This document shows positions 9,549 through 19,130 of a stretch of 64,000 nt of DNA, piece after piece. Numbering within the stretch: position 1 is the first letter of the stretch; every line of letters begins with the position of its first letter. A program made the position numbers and the translations under genes. A model generated the notes under the pieces. That model was given only the letters and a program-made list of their open reading frames with translations, was not told the DNA's origin and did not search any database. This DNA is from Halomonas getboli. GTDB lineage: Bacteria; Pseudomonadota; Gammaproteobacteria; Pseudomonadales; Halomonadaceae. The stretch covers positions 1 through 64,000 of the forward strand of contig NZ_JALMEW010000006.1 in NCBI RefSeq assembly GCF_023094245.1, written 5' to 3'.

Positions 9549-9696
9549 CGGGAATCCTGTCGCTGAAGGGAGGGGCGAGCGCCGGGCCCGCCGCGAGGCA
9601 TGTCCGGCGTTATATCAGCGATTCATGACATTCAGATGGCGCGGTAAAACTCGCGAATGGCGGCCAACATCGACCAACGATCGGCACGTGAGGCAT

Positions 9697-9723
9697 TAAA
9701 GATGGCGCATGAACGGCCGATAC
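9697..9723 (+). promoter_or_regulatory. FliA (sigma-28) promoter for flaG
   Basis: TAAAGATG, 11 bases, then GCCGATAC match the sigma-28 consensus with exact spacing. Transcription would start at about 9730, about 44 bases before the chosen flaG ATG. This rules out the upstream in-frame ATG at 9657. Confidence 0.88.
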
Positions 9724-9773
9724 CAGGTACCGAACTGGCCCGGAAAATCACGACAAGAAAGGGAGGGATGCCC

Positions 9774-10133
9774 ATGTCCGACAGCGTGAACGAGATCGCC
9801 GCCAGTCGAGCGCCCCAGGCCGCCGAAGCCCCCGCGCCGCGCCGGCGGGTGGAACAGCTGCTGGCCGGCTGGCTGCCGTCCGAGGACACCGCCACCGACG
9901 AGGCGGCGTCGGTCCAGCAGGGCGAGCTGGTCGCCCCGGTGCAGCGGCTCAACGAGGTGATGCGCCCCTACGGCGTGGAATTCGAGCTCAGCGAGGCCAC
10001 CACGCGGGTGATCACGCGGCTGGTGGATCGGGACACCGGCGAGCTGATCCGCCAGATCCCCGCCGAGGAGGTGATGCGCATCGCCGAGCACCTGGAGGAG
10101 CTTCAGGGCGGGCTGATCGATCTGGAGGCCTGA
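9774..10133 (+). CDS. flaG: FlaG family flagellar protein
   Basis: This 119-residue protein ends in a FlaG domain (about 60-118) with the pattern GVEFELSEATTRVITRLVD followed by a Gly-Glu-Leu-Ile-Arg-Gln-Ile-Pro segment. FlaG proteins are small accessory factors linked to filament length or flagellin secretion; their biochemistry is poorly defined. The N-terminal half is Ala/Pro/Glu-rich and probably disordered. The start at 9774 is set by GGGAGG seven bases upstream and by a sigma-28 promoter lying between it and earlier ATG codons. In many pseudomonad-type genomes flaG is next to fliC and fliD; here neither is in the window. It converges on fliE with only six bases between stop codons. Confidence 0.88.
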   Translation: MSDSVNEIAASRAPQAAEAPAPRRRVEQLLAGWLPSEDTATDEAASVQQGELVAPVQRLNEVMRPYGVEFELSEATTRVITRLVDRDTGELIRQIPAEEVMRIAEHLEELQGGLIDLEA

Positions 10134-10139
10134 CGCGAA

Positions 10140-10469
10140 TCAGACCTGCATGTTCATGATGTCCTTGTAGGCCGTCACCAGGCGGTTGCGGACCTGGAGG
10201 CCCATCTCGGAGGCGACGCTGGCCTTCTGCATGTCGACCATGACGTCGTTGAGCTCGACGCCCGGCTCGCCGGCCTGGAAGGCCTGGGCCGAGTCGGCGG
10301 CCTGGAGCTTGAGCTCGTTGATGCGCTGGATCGAGGACTGAAGCTCGCCGGCGAAGCCGCCGTTGCCCACGGCGGTATCGAGCTGCTGGCCCTTGGCGGC
10401 CTCGCCGCCGGCCTGGGTGGCCAGCGACTGCATCTGGGCGAGCGCCGAAGCGAGAGCGGGTGCACTCAT
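10140..10469 (-). CDS. fliE: Flagellar hook-basal body adaptor FliE
   Basis: FliE (109 residues) links the MS ring and export gate to the proximal rod. The C-terminal part, with NDVMVDMQKASVASEMGLQV and the ending VTAYKDIMNMQV, is diagnostic. The ATG at 10469 has GGGA upstream and gives the usual family length. It is transcribed away from fliF, the same divergent arrangement as in enteric bacteria. The 247-bp fliE-fliF intergenic region should contain promoters for both operons. I could not identify a clear sigma-28 or sigma-54 site there, so a FlhDC- or sigma-70-type promoter is possible. Confidence 0.96.
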   Translation of the reverse strand: MSAPALASALAQMQSLATQAGGEAAKGQQLDTAVGNGGFAGELQSSIQRINELKLQAADSAQAFQAGEPGVELNDVMVDMQKASVASEMGLQVRNRLVTAYKDIMNMQV

Positions 10470-10716
10470 CGGAAATCCCTGTAATGGACATGGTGGTCGA
10501 TGATCGCCAAGGCTAGCAGCGCCCCCGCCGCGACCATGCTGGCAATTGACGGGCAAAACTCGGGCTTTTCATACCTTTGGCGCGACACCCCCTGCGGATA
10601 ATGGCCGTCATCACAGTTCCGCCCGCACGGGCGGCGAATCGCGACGGACGGGAACAGCAGTCGATGCCTTCATCCAGAGCCCCGGGCCCAGGCGCCATCT
10701 CCGACGGGAGGCCCGC

Positions 10717-12474
10717 ATGAGCAGTGGCGCCTCCGCCACCGGCAGCCAACAGGCCCAGCCCTCCCCCTTCGCGCAGCTGACCCGGCAGCTGCGCGGCAGC
10801 CCCCTGATCGCCCTGCTGATCGTCGGCGCGGCCGTGATCGCCATCGCGGTGGCGCTGCTGCTGTGGGCGCGCAGTCCCGACTACCGGGTGCTGTTCAGCA
10901 ACCTCAGCGAGACCGACGGCGGCAGCATCATCAGCGAGCTCGACAGCCGCAATGTCCCCTACAAGTTCAGCGCCGGCGGCAAGGCGCTGCTGGTGCCCGG
11001 CGACCGGGTCCACACCCTGCGCCTGCAGCTCGCCGAACAGGGCCTGCCGCGCGGCGGCAACGTCGGCCTCGAGCTGATGGAGAACCAGGCCTTCGGCATC
11101 AGCCAGTTCGCCGAGCAGATCAACTACCAGCGCGGCCTCGAGGGCGAGCTCGCCCGCTCCATGGAATCCCTGGGTCCGGTGGCCGGCGCACGGGTACACC
11201 TGGCGCTGGCCAAGGACTCGGTGTTCGTGCGCCAGCGCGAGCCGGCCAAGGCCTCGGTGGTGCTCACCCTGCAGCCCGGCCGTACCCTCGGCGAGGGCCA
11301 GGTGGCCTCGATCGTGCACCTGGTCTCCAGCAGCGTGCCCGACCTGGCCGCCGAGGCGGTCACCGTGGTCGACCAGAGCGGCCGGCTGCTCTCCACTCCC
11401 GACGGCGGCGGCCTGGGCCTCGACGGCACCCAGCTCGACTACGTCGCCGAGGTGGAACGCGCCTACCAGAAGCGCATCGAGGCCATCCTGGCGCCGATCC
11501 TCGGCCGCGCCAACGTCAAGGCCCAGGTCACCGCCCAGGTCGATTTCTCCAAGCGTGAGGAGACCGCCGAGCGCTACGGTCCCAACCAACCGCCCAACGA
11601 GGCCGCGGTGCGCAGTCGCCAGACCAGCGTCGACTACAATGGCGACGGCGACCTGGCCAGCGGCATTCCCGGCGCGCTGAGCAACACCCCTCCCGGCGCG
11701 GCCCCCTCGCCGATCGACAACGCGGATAACGGCGCGAACGACAACGCTGACCAAGGGCAGACGAATCAGCAGGACGCCAACGCCACCAACGACCAGCGCC
11801 TGAGCCGCGACGACGTTGTCAACTACGAGGTCGACCGCCAGGTGTCCCACGTCCAGCATCGCCGCGGCGAGGTCGAACGCCTCTCGGCGGCGGTGGTGGT
11901 CAACTATCGCGAACGGCTCGACGAAGAGACCGGCGAGATGGCCCCGGCGCCGCTCGACGACGAGGAGATGGCGCAGATCGAGCGCCTGGTGCGCCAGGCC
12001 ATGGGCTACTCCGACGCCCGCGGCGACCAGGTCGCGGTGGTCAACAGTGCCTTCGCCGCCACCGACGACGCGGCCGACGTGCCGACCTGGTGGCAGCGCA
12101 GCGACGTTCAGCAGCTGGCCTTCAGCCTGGGCCGCTACCTGCTGGTGGGCATCGCCCTGCTGCTGCTCTACCTGCTGATCCTGCGGCCCTTCATCCGTCG
12201 CTACACCGAGCAGCCACGCCCCGCGCCGGCCAGCGTGCCGCCGGCGCCCGGCTTCCAGGCCCGCGTCGGCGGCGACGAGGACGAGGGCGACGGCGAGCCG
12301 GAAGGCGAGCGCCACGACGAGACCGCGAGCGAGGAGAGCCCCGCCGCGCGCCGGCGCAAGCGTCGCGCCACGACCTACGAAGCCAACCTCAATGATCTGC
12401 GCGAGATGGCCCAGGAAGACCCCGGCATGGTAGCCATGATCGTCCGCGGCTGGATGAACCAACATGACGAGTAA
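10717..12474 (+). CDS. fliF: Flagellar MS-ring protein FliF
   Basis: FliF (585 residues) forms the membrane ring on which the basal body is built. It has membrane helices at about 29-50 and 467-490, flanking the periplasmic ring-building domains. The motif VLFSNLSETDGGSI lies just after the first helix. The cytoplasmic tail ends with LREMAQEDPGMVAMIVRGWM, the FliG-binding helix. A disordered Asp/Asn/Gln-rich loop (about 330-370) is normal for the family. GGGAGG precedes the ATG by five bases. It opens a tightly spaced operon, and its stop overlaps the start of fliG by 11 bases. Confidence 0.97.
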   Translation: MSSGASATGSQQAQPSPFAQLTRQLRGSPLIALLIVGAAVIAIAVALLLWARSPDYRVLFSNLSETDGGSIISELDSRNVPYKFSAGGKALLVPGDRVHTLRLQLAEQGLPRGGNVGLELMENQAFGISQFAEQINYQRGLEGELARSMESLGPVAGARVHLALAKDSVFVRQREPAKASVVLTLQPGRTLGEGQVASIVHLVSSSVPDLAAEAVTVVDQSGRLLSTPDGGGLGLDGTQLDYVAEVERAYQKRIEAILAPILGRANVKAQVTAQVDFSKREETAERYGPNQPPNEAAVRSRQTSVDYNGDGDLASGIPGALSNTPPGAAPSPIDNADNGANDNADQGQTNQQDANATNDQRLSRDDVVNYEVDRQVSHVQHRRGEVERLSAAVVVNYRERLDEETGEMAPAPLDDEEMAQIERLVRQAMGYSDARGDQVAVVNSAFAATDDAADVPTWWQRSDVQQLAFSLGRYLLVGIALLLLYLLILRPFIRRYTEQPRPAPASVPPAPGFQARVGGDEDEGDGEPEGERHDETASEESPAARRRKRRATTYEANLNDLREMAQEDPGMVAMIVRGWMNQHDE

Positions 12475-13465
12475 CGCGACAACCGGTCTGCGCCGCAGCG
12501 CCATCCTGCTGCTGGCCCTCGACGAGGACAGCGCCGCCGAGGTCTTCAAGCACATGTCGACCAAGGAGGTGCAGGCGCTGAGCATGGAGATGGCCACCAT
12601 GAGCCAGGTCTCCCACGACGAGATGCGCCAGGTCCTGCAGGACTTCAGCAACGAGACCGAGGAATTCATCGCCCTGAACATCAACTCCAGCGACCACATC
12701 CGCTCGGTGTTGACCAAGGCGCTGGGCAGCGAGCGCGCCTCGAGCCTGATCGACGACGTCATGGAAAGCGCCGGCAACAGCTCCGGCATCGATGCGCTCA
12801 ACCTGATGGAAGCCTCGATGGTGGCCGAGCTGATCCGCGACGAGCACCCGCAGATCATCGCCACCATCCTGATCCATCTGGAACGCCACCAGGCCTCCGA
12901 CGTGCTGGAGACCTTCGACGACAAGCTGCGCAACGACGTGGTGCTGCGCATCGCCACCTTCAGCGGCGTGCAGCCGGCGGCGCTGCAGGAGCTCACCGAG
13001 GTGCTCACCGGCATGCTCGACGGCCAGAACCTCAAGCGCAGCAAGATGGGCGGCGCCCGCACCGCGGCCGAGATCCTCAACCTGATGAACAGCCATCAGG
13101 AAGAGGCCGCCATCGAGACGGTGCGCTCCCACAGCGAGGACCTGGCGCAGAAGATCATCGACGAGATGTTCCTGTTCGAGAACATGGTCGACCTCGACGA
13201 TCGCAGCATCCAGCTGGTGCTCAAGGAGATCGACACCAACTCGCTGGTGGTGGCACTCAAGGGCTCCCCCGAAACGCTCATGGACAAGTTCCTGCGCAAC
13301 ATGTCGCAGCGTGCCGCCGATCTGCTGCGCGAGGACATGGAAGCCCGCGGGCCGATCCGCGTCTCCCAGGTCGAGGCCGAGCAGAAGACCATCCTCCAGG
13401 TGGTGCGCCGCCTGGCCGACTCCGGCGAGATCGTGCTGAGCGGCGGAGACGACACCTATGTCTGA
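12464..13465 (+). CDS. fliG: Flagellar motor switch protein FliG
   Basis: FliG (333 residues) is the rotor protein that receives torque from the stator and sets direction together with FliM and FliN. The middle domain has the conserved DEHPQ motif. The C-terminal torque helix region reads MDKFLRNMSQRAADLLRED, with the charged Lys/Arg/Asp pattern that contacts MotA. The N-terminal domain (RRSAILLLALDEDSAAEVFKHM) binds the FliF tail. The gene overlaps fliF upstream and fliH downstream, implying translational coupling. Confidence 0.98.
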   Translation: MTSNATTGLRRSAILLLALDEDSAAEVFKHMSTKEVQALSMEMATMSQVSHDEMRQVLQDFSNETEEFIALNINSSDHIRSVLTKALGSERASSLIDDVMESAGNSSGIDALNLMEASMVAELIRDEHPQIIATILIHLERHQASDVLETFDDKLRNDVVLRIATFSGVQPAALQELTEVLTGMLDGQNLKRSKMGGARTAAEILNLMNSHQEEAAIETVRSHSEDLAQKIIDEMFLFENMVDLDDRSIQLVLKEIDTNSLVVALKGSPETLMDKFLRNMSQRAADLLREDMEARGPIRVSQVEAEQKTILQVVRRLADSGEIVLSGGDDTYV

Positions 13466-14213
13466 GTTCGAGTCCGGCGCAAAGCCCGGCTGGGACGACG
13501 AGACGCCCTGGCGCCGCTGGCAGATGGGCGAGCTGCGCCGCCCCGAGCCGAAGGCCGCCTCGACGCCCGATCCTCGCGCCACCGCGCGCCAGGCCCGCGA
13601 GGCGGAGGCCCGCCGCCAGCAGCAGGCCCTCGAGCGGCTGCGCGAGCAGGCCCGACGGGAGGCGCGCGAGGAAGGCCTGCGCGAGGGCCGCGAGGCCGGC
13701 CACGCCGAGGGCCTGGCCCAGGGCCTCGAGGAGGGCCGACGGCAGGCCCGCGAGGAGCTCGAACAGCGCCTCGAGCAGACGCTTGCCCCGCTGCTGCCGC
13801 TGGCCCGCCACTTCGAGGAAGCCCTGGCCGATCTCGACGAGGCGCTGGCCGAGGATCTGGTCGATCTGGCCCTCGCCACCGGCCGCCAGCTCGCCGGCGA
13901 CGCCCTCGAGGCCCGCCCCGAGCAGGTGCTGACGCTGATCCGCGATCTGCTTCACAGCGATCCGCCCCTGATCGGCCAGCAGCGCCTGTGGCTGCATCCC
14001 CAGGACCTCGCGCTGGTCACGCAACACCTGGGCGAGGAGCTGGAGGCCGCCGGCTGGCGGCTGCAGCCCGACGACCAGCTCAGCCGCGGCGGCTGCCGGG
14101 TGACCAGCCAGCGCGGCGAGCTGGACGCCACCTGGGAGACCCGCTGGCAGGCGATCCAGGACCAGCTGCGCCGGCGCCAGCCGCCGACCGACACCGACGA
14201 AGACGAGGCGTGA
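13458..14213 (+). CDS. fliH: Flagellar export ATPase regulator FliH
   Basis: FliH (251 residues) is the stator-like partner of the FliI ATPase and tethers it to the C-ring and FlhA. The N-terminus contains closely spaced tryptophans ([11 protein letters not shown]), the segment that binds FliN and FlhA in the family. A long charged coiled coil with Gly-containing repeats ([20 protein letters not shown]) follows, as do the C-terminal FliI-contact domain and an acidic tail. It overlaps fliG by eight bases and ends ten bases before fliI. Confidence 0.95.
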   Translation: MSEFESGAKPGWDDETPWRRWQMGELRRPEPKAASTPDPRATARQAREAEARRQQQALERLREQARREAREEGLREGREAGHAEGLAQGLEEGRRQAREELEQRLEQTLAPLLPLARHFEEALADLDEALAEDLVDLALATGRQLAGDALEARPEQVLTLIRDLLHSDPPLIGQQRLWLHPQDLALVTQHLGEELEAAGWRLQPDDQLSRGGCRVTSQRGELDATWETRWQAIQDQLRRRQPPTDTDEDEA

Positions 14214-14223
14214 GTCGACCGCG

Positions 14224-15618
14224 ATGAACGACACCGCTCCCACCAACCGCCACCAGGCCAGCTGGCAGCGCGCCCTCCGGGGCGTGCGCCGGCGCATCGA
14301 GCCGCTGCCGACCAGCCGCGCCAGCGGCCGGGTGGTGCGCGCGACCGGGCTGGTGATCGAGGTGGTGGGTCTGCAGGTGGCGCTGGGCAACGCCTGTCGC
14401 ATCGAGCTGCCCGACGACCACGGCCGGCTGGGCCGTCACTACGCCGAGGCCGAGGTGGTCGGCTTCGACGGCGAACGCCTGTACCTGATGCCGCTGGCCG
14501 CGATCAGCGGCCTGCGCCCCGGCGCCCGGGTGCTGCCGCTGGGCGACGGCAGCGACGGCGCCGCCCGCCGCTTCCCCCTCGGCGAGTCGCTGCTGGGCCG
14601 GGTCGTGGACGGCAACGGCGCGCCGCTGGACGACCAGGGCTCGCTGGACGAGGCGCCCCGGGCGCCGCTGGCCACGCCGCCGCTCAACCCGCTGTCGCGG
14701 GCGCCCATCGACACTCAGATCGACGTCGGCATCCGCGCCATCAACGCCCTGCTCAGCGTGGGCCGCGGCCAGCGCATGGGCCTGTTCGCCGGCTCCGGCG
14801 TCGGCAAGTCGGTGCTGCTCGGCATGATGGCCCGCTACACCCGGGCCGATGTGATCGTGGTGGGGCTGATCGGCGAGCGCGGCCGCGAGGTGCAGGACTT
14901 CATCGACAACATCCTCGGCCCGGAGGGGCGCCGGCGCGCCGTGGTGGTGGCGGCCCCGGCCGACACCTCGCCGCTGCAGCGCCTGCAGGGCGCGGCCTAC
15001 GCCACCCGCCTGGCCGAGGACTTCCGCGATCAGGGCAAGAACGTGCTGCTGATCATGGACTCGCTGACCCGCTACGCCATGGCCCAGCGCGAAATCGCCC
15101 TGGCCATCGGCGAGCCGCCCGCCACCAAGGGCTATCCCCCCTCGGTGTTCGCCAAGCTGCCGAGCCTGGTGGAGCGCGCCGGCAACGCCGAGCGCGGCGG
15201 CGGTTCGATCACCGCCTTCTACACGGTGCTGACCGAGGGCGACGACCAGCAGGACCCGATCGCCGACTCGGCCCGCGCCATTCTCGACGGCCACGTGGTG
15301 CTGTCGCGTACCCTGGCCGAGGCCGGCCACTACCCGGCCATCGACATCGAGGCCTCGATCAGCCGCGCGATGACCGCCATCGTCGACGCCCCGCAGCTCG
15401 AGCAGGCGCGCCGCTTCAAGAGCCTGTTCTCGCGCTACCAGCGCAACCGCGACCTGATCAGCGTCGGCGCCTACCATCCGGGCCACGATCCGCAGCTGGA
15501 CGAGGCCGTGAATCGCTATCCTGCCCTGGAGGGCTTCCTGCAACAGGGCATCGGGGAATGCGCCGACCTCGGTGCCTCGCGTCAGGCACTGCTCGGCGCC
15601 CTGGGAGGCAGGCCATGA
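14224..15618 (+). CDS. fliI: Flagellum-specific export ATPase FliI
   Basis: FliI (464 residues) is the hexameric F1-beta-like ATPase that prepares substrates for the flagellar type III export gate. The P-loop [15 protein letters not shown] and the Walker B region [17 protein letters not shown] are intact, as is the conserved [10 protein letters not shown]. The first 30 residues are Arg- and Gln-rich, consistent with the FliH-binding helix. Its stop codon overlaps the fliJ start (ATGA). Confidence 0.98.
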   Translation: MNDTAPTNRHQASWQRALRGVRRRIEPLPTSRASGRVVRATGLVIEVVGLQVALGNACRIELPDDHGRLGRHYAEAEVVGFDGERLYLMPLAAISGLRPGARVLPLGDGSDGAARRFPLGESLLGRVVDGNGAPLDDQGSLDEAPRAPLATPPLNPLSRAPIDTQIDVGIRAINALLSVGRGQRMGLFAGSGVGKSVLLGMMARYTRADVIVVGLIGERGREVQDFIDNILGPEGRRRAVVVAAPADTSPLQRLQGAAYATRLAEDFRDQGKNVLLIMDSLTRYAMAQREIALAIGEPPATKGYPPSVFAKLPSLVERAGNAERGGGSITAFYTVLTEGDDQQDPIADSARAILDGHVVLSRTLAEAGHYPAIDIEASISRAMTAIVDAPQLEQARRFKSLFSRYQRNRDLISVGAYHPGHDPQLDEAVNRYPALEGFLQQGIGECADLGASRQALLGALGGRP

Positions 15619-16070
15619 GCCGCACCGCACTCGACAACCTCACCGAGCTGGCCCGCGAGGCCCGCGACCAGGCCGGACAGAAGCTCGCTGGCGACCGTCG
15701 CAGCGCCGACCAGATCGTCGCCCAGATGGAGTCGCTGCAGCGTTACCGGGCCGAATACGCCGCCCGCCTGCAGACCGCGCTGCGCGAGGGCATCGACCCG
15801 GCCAGCATGCACAACTATCAGCGCTTCCTGGCCTCGCTGGATGACGCCCTGAACCGCGCCCGCCAGGCCCTGACCGAACAGCAGCGCCGCGTCGAGCGCA
15901 GCCAGCAGCACTGGCAGCAGGAACAGCGCCGGCTGAGCGCCTACGACACCCTCGCCGAGCGTCGCGCCGATGCCGAACGCCAGGCCGAGCAGCGGCGCGA
16001 ACAGCGCGCCACCGATGAACAGGTGACACAGCGTTGGCGGCGCCGGGACGGCGTACCGAGCGGCTACTAA
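15615..16070 (+). CDS. fliJ: Flagellar export chaperone/stalk protein FliJ
   Basis: This 151-residue protein is almost entirely coiled coil, rich in Gln, Arg and Glu, as expected of FliJ, the gamma-subunit-like stalk inserted in the FliI ring. Similarity within this family is low, so the call rests on length, coiled-coil character and position between fliI and fliK. The ATG at 15615 overlaps the fliI stop. The C-terminal tail ([13 protein letters not shown]) is basic. Confidence 0.9.
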   Translation: MSRTALDNLTELAREARDQAGQKLAGDRRSADQIVAQMESLQRYRAEYAARLQTALREGIDPASMHNYQRFLASLDDALNRARQALTEQQRRVERSQQHWQQEQRRLSAYDTLAERRADAERQAEQRREQRATDEQVTQRWRRRDGVPSGY

Positions 16071-16096
16071 GCGGCGGACAACACAGGGAATCACTC

Positions 16097-17470
16097 ATGG
16101 ACATCCAGCAGATCCTCACCGCCGGCACCGGTACGCCCGCGGCCTCGAACGGCAGTGGCTCGGGCGCCGCCGGCGCCCTGACCGGCGACGGCTTCGCCAA
16201 GGCGCTGGCCTCGCTGTCGCCCCAGGCCGGCGCTCAACCCGCCCCTGGCAGCGGCGCAGAGTCGTCACCGCCGGCCTCTCGGCTGCCGACGGCCGCTGCC
16301 GACGGCGAAGCCCTGCCCGAGCGCCTTCAGCGGCTGCTGGCCTCCGCGGCCGAGGGCGAGGACGTGTCGAAAGACCTCGCGGCCCTGCTGTCTTCGGTCG
16401 ACGGAGAAGACGCCGCGGGCCAGCTGCGCCAGGCGCTGGCCTCGCTCGCCGAGGGCGACGGCCTGCCCGAGGCGCTCCAGACCCTGCTCGGCGCCATCGC
16501 CGAAGGCGAAGATCCGAGCGCCGTGCTACAGCGGATGAAGGCCGCCGCGGACACATCGGACGAGGCCACCTCCCCCGAGCTCGTCGCCGCCCTGCAGACC
16601 CTCGTGGCGCCGCAGCCCTCCGGCCAGCGTGACGCCACGGCGCCGGCCCAGGCATCCGCCGATCGCGCCCGCTCGGCGCTGCCCGGCCTGGCATCGGGCG
16701 CGGCCACTCCCTCGACCAATCCGCTGCTCGAGGCGGCCCGGGGCCGCGCCGATGGCATCAGCAACGCCGTGAACGGCACCACAACCAATGCCACGACCTC
16801 GGCCGCGCTGGCCGCCGCCGAGGCCGTGCGTCAGGCTGCCGCCGGTGCATCGCCCGGCGGTTCTGCCCAGGCCTCGCCCCAGACCATGCTCGAGGCCCTG
16901 GCGGCGCGCCGGCAGGGCCAGAGCGCTAGCGGCCAGGAGGCCCTGCCGGCGGCGGGCGGCGCCTTCGCGGGCCACCTCTCCTCGCTCACGACCGCCACGG
17001 CGAACGCCGCTGGCGTCGCTACCGCTCAGCAGACGAGTCTGAGCGCCCCGGTCGGCAGCCAGACATGGCCGGGCCAGCTCGGCCAGCGGCTAGTCCAGTT
17101 CGCCCGCCAGGGCGGTGAGCAGCACATCGAGATGAAGCTGCACCCGGCCGAGCTGGGGCCGCTGTCGGTGACGCTCAAGGTCGGCGACCAGGGCGCCCAG
17201 GCGCACTTCCTGTCGAGCCATGCCCAGGTCCGCCACGCCCTCGAACAGGCGATTCCCCAGCTGCGAGAGGCGCTGGCCGGCCAGGGCATCGCCCTGGGCG
17301 AGACCTCGGTGGGCGAACAGCGCCAGGGCGGCAGCGAGGGCGAGGGTCGCCGGTTCGCCGAGACCGCCGGGGGCCCGAGCGGCAGCGAGGGCGAGGAGCC
17401 ATCCGAGCTCGCTCGAGCGACGCCGCCGCTCGAGCGGGTCCTGGACGGCCGCGTCGATCTCTACGCTTGA
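16097..17470 (+). CDS. fliK: Flagellar hook-length control protein FliK
   Basis: FliK (457 residues) is a secreted molecular ruler that switches the export gate from hook to filament substrates. The C-terminal Flg_hook domain (about 320-420) carries LHPAELGPLSVTLKVGDQ, the family signature. The N-terminal two thirds are Ala/Gly/Ser/Glu-rich and low in complexity, which fits a ruler. They include an internal repeat: LPERLQRLLASAAEGED and, about 50 residues later, LPEALQTLLGAIAEGED. AGGGAA precedes the ATG. It is the last gene of the fliF-fliK run. Confidence 0.93.
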   Translation: MDIQQILTAGTGTPAASNGSGSGAAGALTGDGFAKALASLSPQAGAQPAPGSGAESSPPASRLPTAAADGEALPERLQRLLASAAEGEDVSKDLAALLSSVDGEDAAGQLRQALASLAEGDGLPEALQTLLGAIAEGEDPSAVLQRMKAAADTSDEATSPELVAALQTLVAPQPSGQRDATAPAQASADRARSALPGLASGAATPSTNPLLEAARGRADGISNAVNGTTTNATTSAALAAAEAVRQAAAGASPGGSAQASPQTMLEALAARRQGQSASGQEALPAAGGAFAGHLSSLTTATANAAGVATAQQTSLSAPVGSQTWPGQLGQRLVQFARQGGEQHIEMKLHPAELGPLSVTLKVGDQGAQAHFLSSHAQVRHALEQAIPQLREALAGQGIALGETSVGEQRQGGSEGEGRRFAETAGGPSGSEGEEPSELARATPPLERVLDGRVDLYA

Positions 17471-17529
17471 CCCCGCTCGGCGCAAAATCCGGAGATGGCC
17501 GCGTTCATCGGGCCTGTTCACATCATCGT

Positions 17530-17547
17530 GCCGCCCTCGCGGGCGGC
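17530..17547. other. Perfect hairpin between fliK and fliL
   Basis: GCCGCCC-TCGC-GGGCGGC is a perfect 7-bp stem with a 4-base loop in the 120-bp fliK-fliL gap. No T-run follows, so it is not a convincing intrinsic terminator. It may set differential mRNA stability or mark the boundary before a separate fliL promoter. Confidence 0.45.
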
Positions 17548-17590
17548 ATAATCCCCCGCTATCGGCAGAATATTCAGCATAGGAACGGCA

Positions 17591-18067
17591 ATGGCGACAT
17601 CCAGCAGAGGCTCCCGGAAACTGCTGTGGCTACTGGTGGTGCTGGTGGTGATCGCCTCATCGGCGGCGGCCACGGCGCTGTTCATGGTCATGAGCGACGA
17701 TGACGACGGCAAGGCCATGGCCCAGGAGCCCGAGATCGTGGAAGCCCAGGCGCCGATCTTCGTCGAGATCGAGCCCTTCACCGTCAACCTGGCCGACGAC
17801 GACTACGGCTCGCGGCTGCTCTACGCGGGCATCTCGCTCAAGGTCGCCGACGAGCAGAGCGAGACGCTGCTGAACGAGCACATGCCCGAGGTGCGCAGCC
17901 GCCTGCTGATGCTGCTCTCCGGCCAGCGGGCCACCGACCTGGCCACGCCGGAAGACAAGCAGCGCCTCGCCGACCAGGTGAAGGCCACCCTCGAGGCGCC
18001 CATGACGGAGCCGCAGCCGGAGCTTTCCATCGAGCGCGTGCTGTTCACCGATTTCATCGTGCAATGA
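17591..18067 (+). CDS. fliL: Flagellar basal body-associated protein FliL
   Basis: FliL (158 residues) is a single-pass inner membrane protein that surrounds the stator and supports torque. Residues about 10-32 (LLWLLVVLVVIASSAAATAL) form the membrane helix. The periplasmic domain starts with the conserved FVEIEPFTVNL and ends with the hydrophobic tail VLFTDFIVQ. AGGAA lies eight bases before the ATG. The 120-bp gap from fliK suggests a second transcription unit fliLMNOPQR, though I found no clear promoter. Confidence 0.95.
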   Translation: MATSSRGSRKLLWLLVVLVVIASSAAATALFMVMSDDDDGKAMAQEPEIVEAQAPIFVEIEPFTVNLADDDYGSRLLYAGISLKVADEQSETLLNEHMPEVRSRLLMLLSGQRATDLATPEDKQRLADQVKATLEAPMTEPQPELSIERVLFTDFIVQ

Positions 18068-18086
18068 CGCCGGGCGGGTAGCGACC

Positions 18087-19130
18087 ATGTCTCAAGAAGA
18101 TCTGCTCTCCCAGGACGAGATCGACGCCCTGCTCAAGGGCGTCAGCGGGGACGACGAGCCCGCGGAGGGCCAGGACGGCCAGCCGCAGGTGCGCCCCTTC
18201 GATCCGGCCAACCAGCACCGCATCATCCGCGAACGCCTGCATGCGCTGGACATGATCAACGAGCGCTTCGCGCGCCACTTCCGCATGGGGCTGTTCAACC
18301 TGATCCGGCGCAGCGCCGACATCACCGTGGATTCGGTGAAGTACCAGAGCTACAGCGACTTCTCGCGCAACGTGCCGGTGCCCACCAACATCAACATGAT
18401 CGCCATGAAGCCGCTGAAGGGCTCGGCGCTGATCGTGTTCCCGCCGAACCTGGTGTTCATGGTGGTGGACAACCTGTTCGGCGGCGACGGCCGCTTCCTC
18501 ACCAAGTCCGAGGGGCGCGAGTTCACCAACACCGAACAGCGCATCATCCAGCGCATGCTGCAGCTGGCCATCGAGGCCTACGCCGAGTCCTGGAAGTCGG
18601 TCTATCCGCTGGAGATCAGCTTCCTGCGCAGCGAGATGCAGTCGAAGTTCGCCAATATCACCAACTCGCCCAACGAGATCGTGGTCAACACCAGCTTCAA
18701 CCTCGAGGTCGGCAACCTGGCCAGCAGCTTCCAGATCTGCATGCCCTACTCGATGATCGAGCCGCTGCGCGACCTGCTGACCAATCCGCTCAACGAGAGT
18801 CATCAGGACCAGGACGGCAGCTGGTCGAAGCGCATGGCCGGCGAGCTGCGCCAGTCCGAGGTCGAGCTGGTGGCCAATTTCGCCGACATTCCCTCCCGCA
18901 TCTCCCAGGTGCTGGCGCTCAAGGCCGGCGACGTGCTGCCGCTGGAGCTGCCCGAGAAGGTGACCGCCAGCGTCGACGGCGTGCCGGTGATGGAATGCGA
19001 GTACGGCAGTCAGCACGAGCAGCGCGCCCTGCGGGTGCTGCGACTGTTCGATCACGCGGCGGGCCACGCGCCGTCCAGCGCCTTCGTCAAGGGGGCTCAG
19101 CCGAAACCCAAGGAAGCCAAGCATGACTGA
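18087..19130 (+). CDS. fliM: Flagellar motor switch protein FliM
   Basis: FliM (347 residues) forms the middle of the C-ring and binds phospho-CheY. The N-terminal CheY-binding peptide LLSQDEIDALLKGV is present. The CheC-like middle domain includes ERFARHFRMGLFNLIRRSAD, and the C-terminal SpoA domain interacts with FliN. It follows fliL by 19 bases and overlaps the fliN start by eight. Confidence 0.98.
   Translation: MSQEDLLSQDEIDALLKGVSGDDEPAEGQDGQPQVRPFDPANQHRIIRERLHALDMINERFARHFRMGLFNLIRRSADITVDSVKYQSYSDFSRNVPVPTNINMIAMKPLKGSALIVFPPNLVFMVVDNLFGGDGRFLTKSEGREFTNTEQRIIQRMLQLAIEAYAESWKSVYPLEISFLRSEMQSKFANITNSPNEIVVNTSFNLEVGNLASSFQICMPYSMIEPLRDLLTNPLNESHQDQDGSWSKRMAGELRQSEVELVANFADIPSRISQVLALKAGDVLPLELPEKVTASVDGVPVMECEYGSQHEQRALRVLRLFDHAAGHAPSSAFVKGAQPKPKEAKHD

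Noticed and set aside
9601..9650. Sigma-28 promoter for the second chemoreceptor
   Set aside because: GCTGATAT on the minus strand is a weak -10, and the sequence 11 bases before it (CATCTGAA) does not fit the -35.
10601..10625. GCGGATAA upstream of fliF as a sigma-28 -10 box
   Set aside because: No -35 half is found at the N11 spacing (CTTTGGCG), so the match is probably chance.
10513..13080. 855-codon minus-strand frame opposite fliF and fliG
   Set aside because: It is antisense to well supported flagellar genes and has no domain or ribosome site.
17517..17552. TTCACA and CATAAT as a fliL promoter
   Set aside because: The spacing of 24 bases is too long for sigma-70, and the hairpin between them makes a promoter unlikely.
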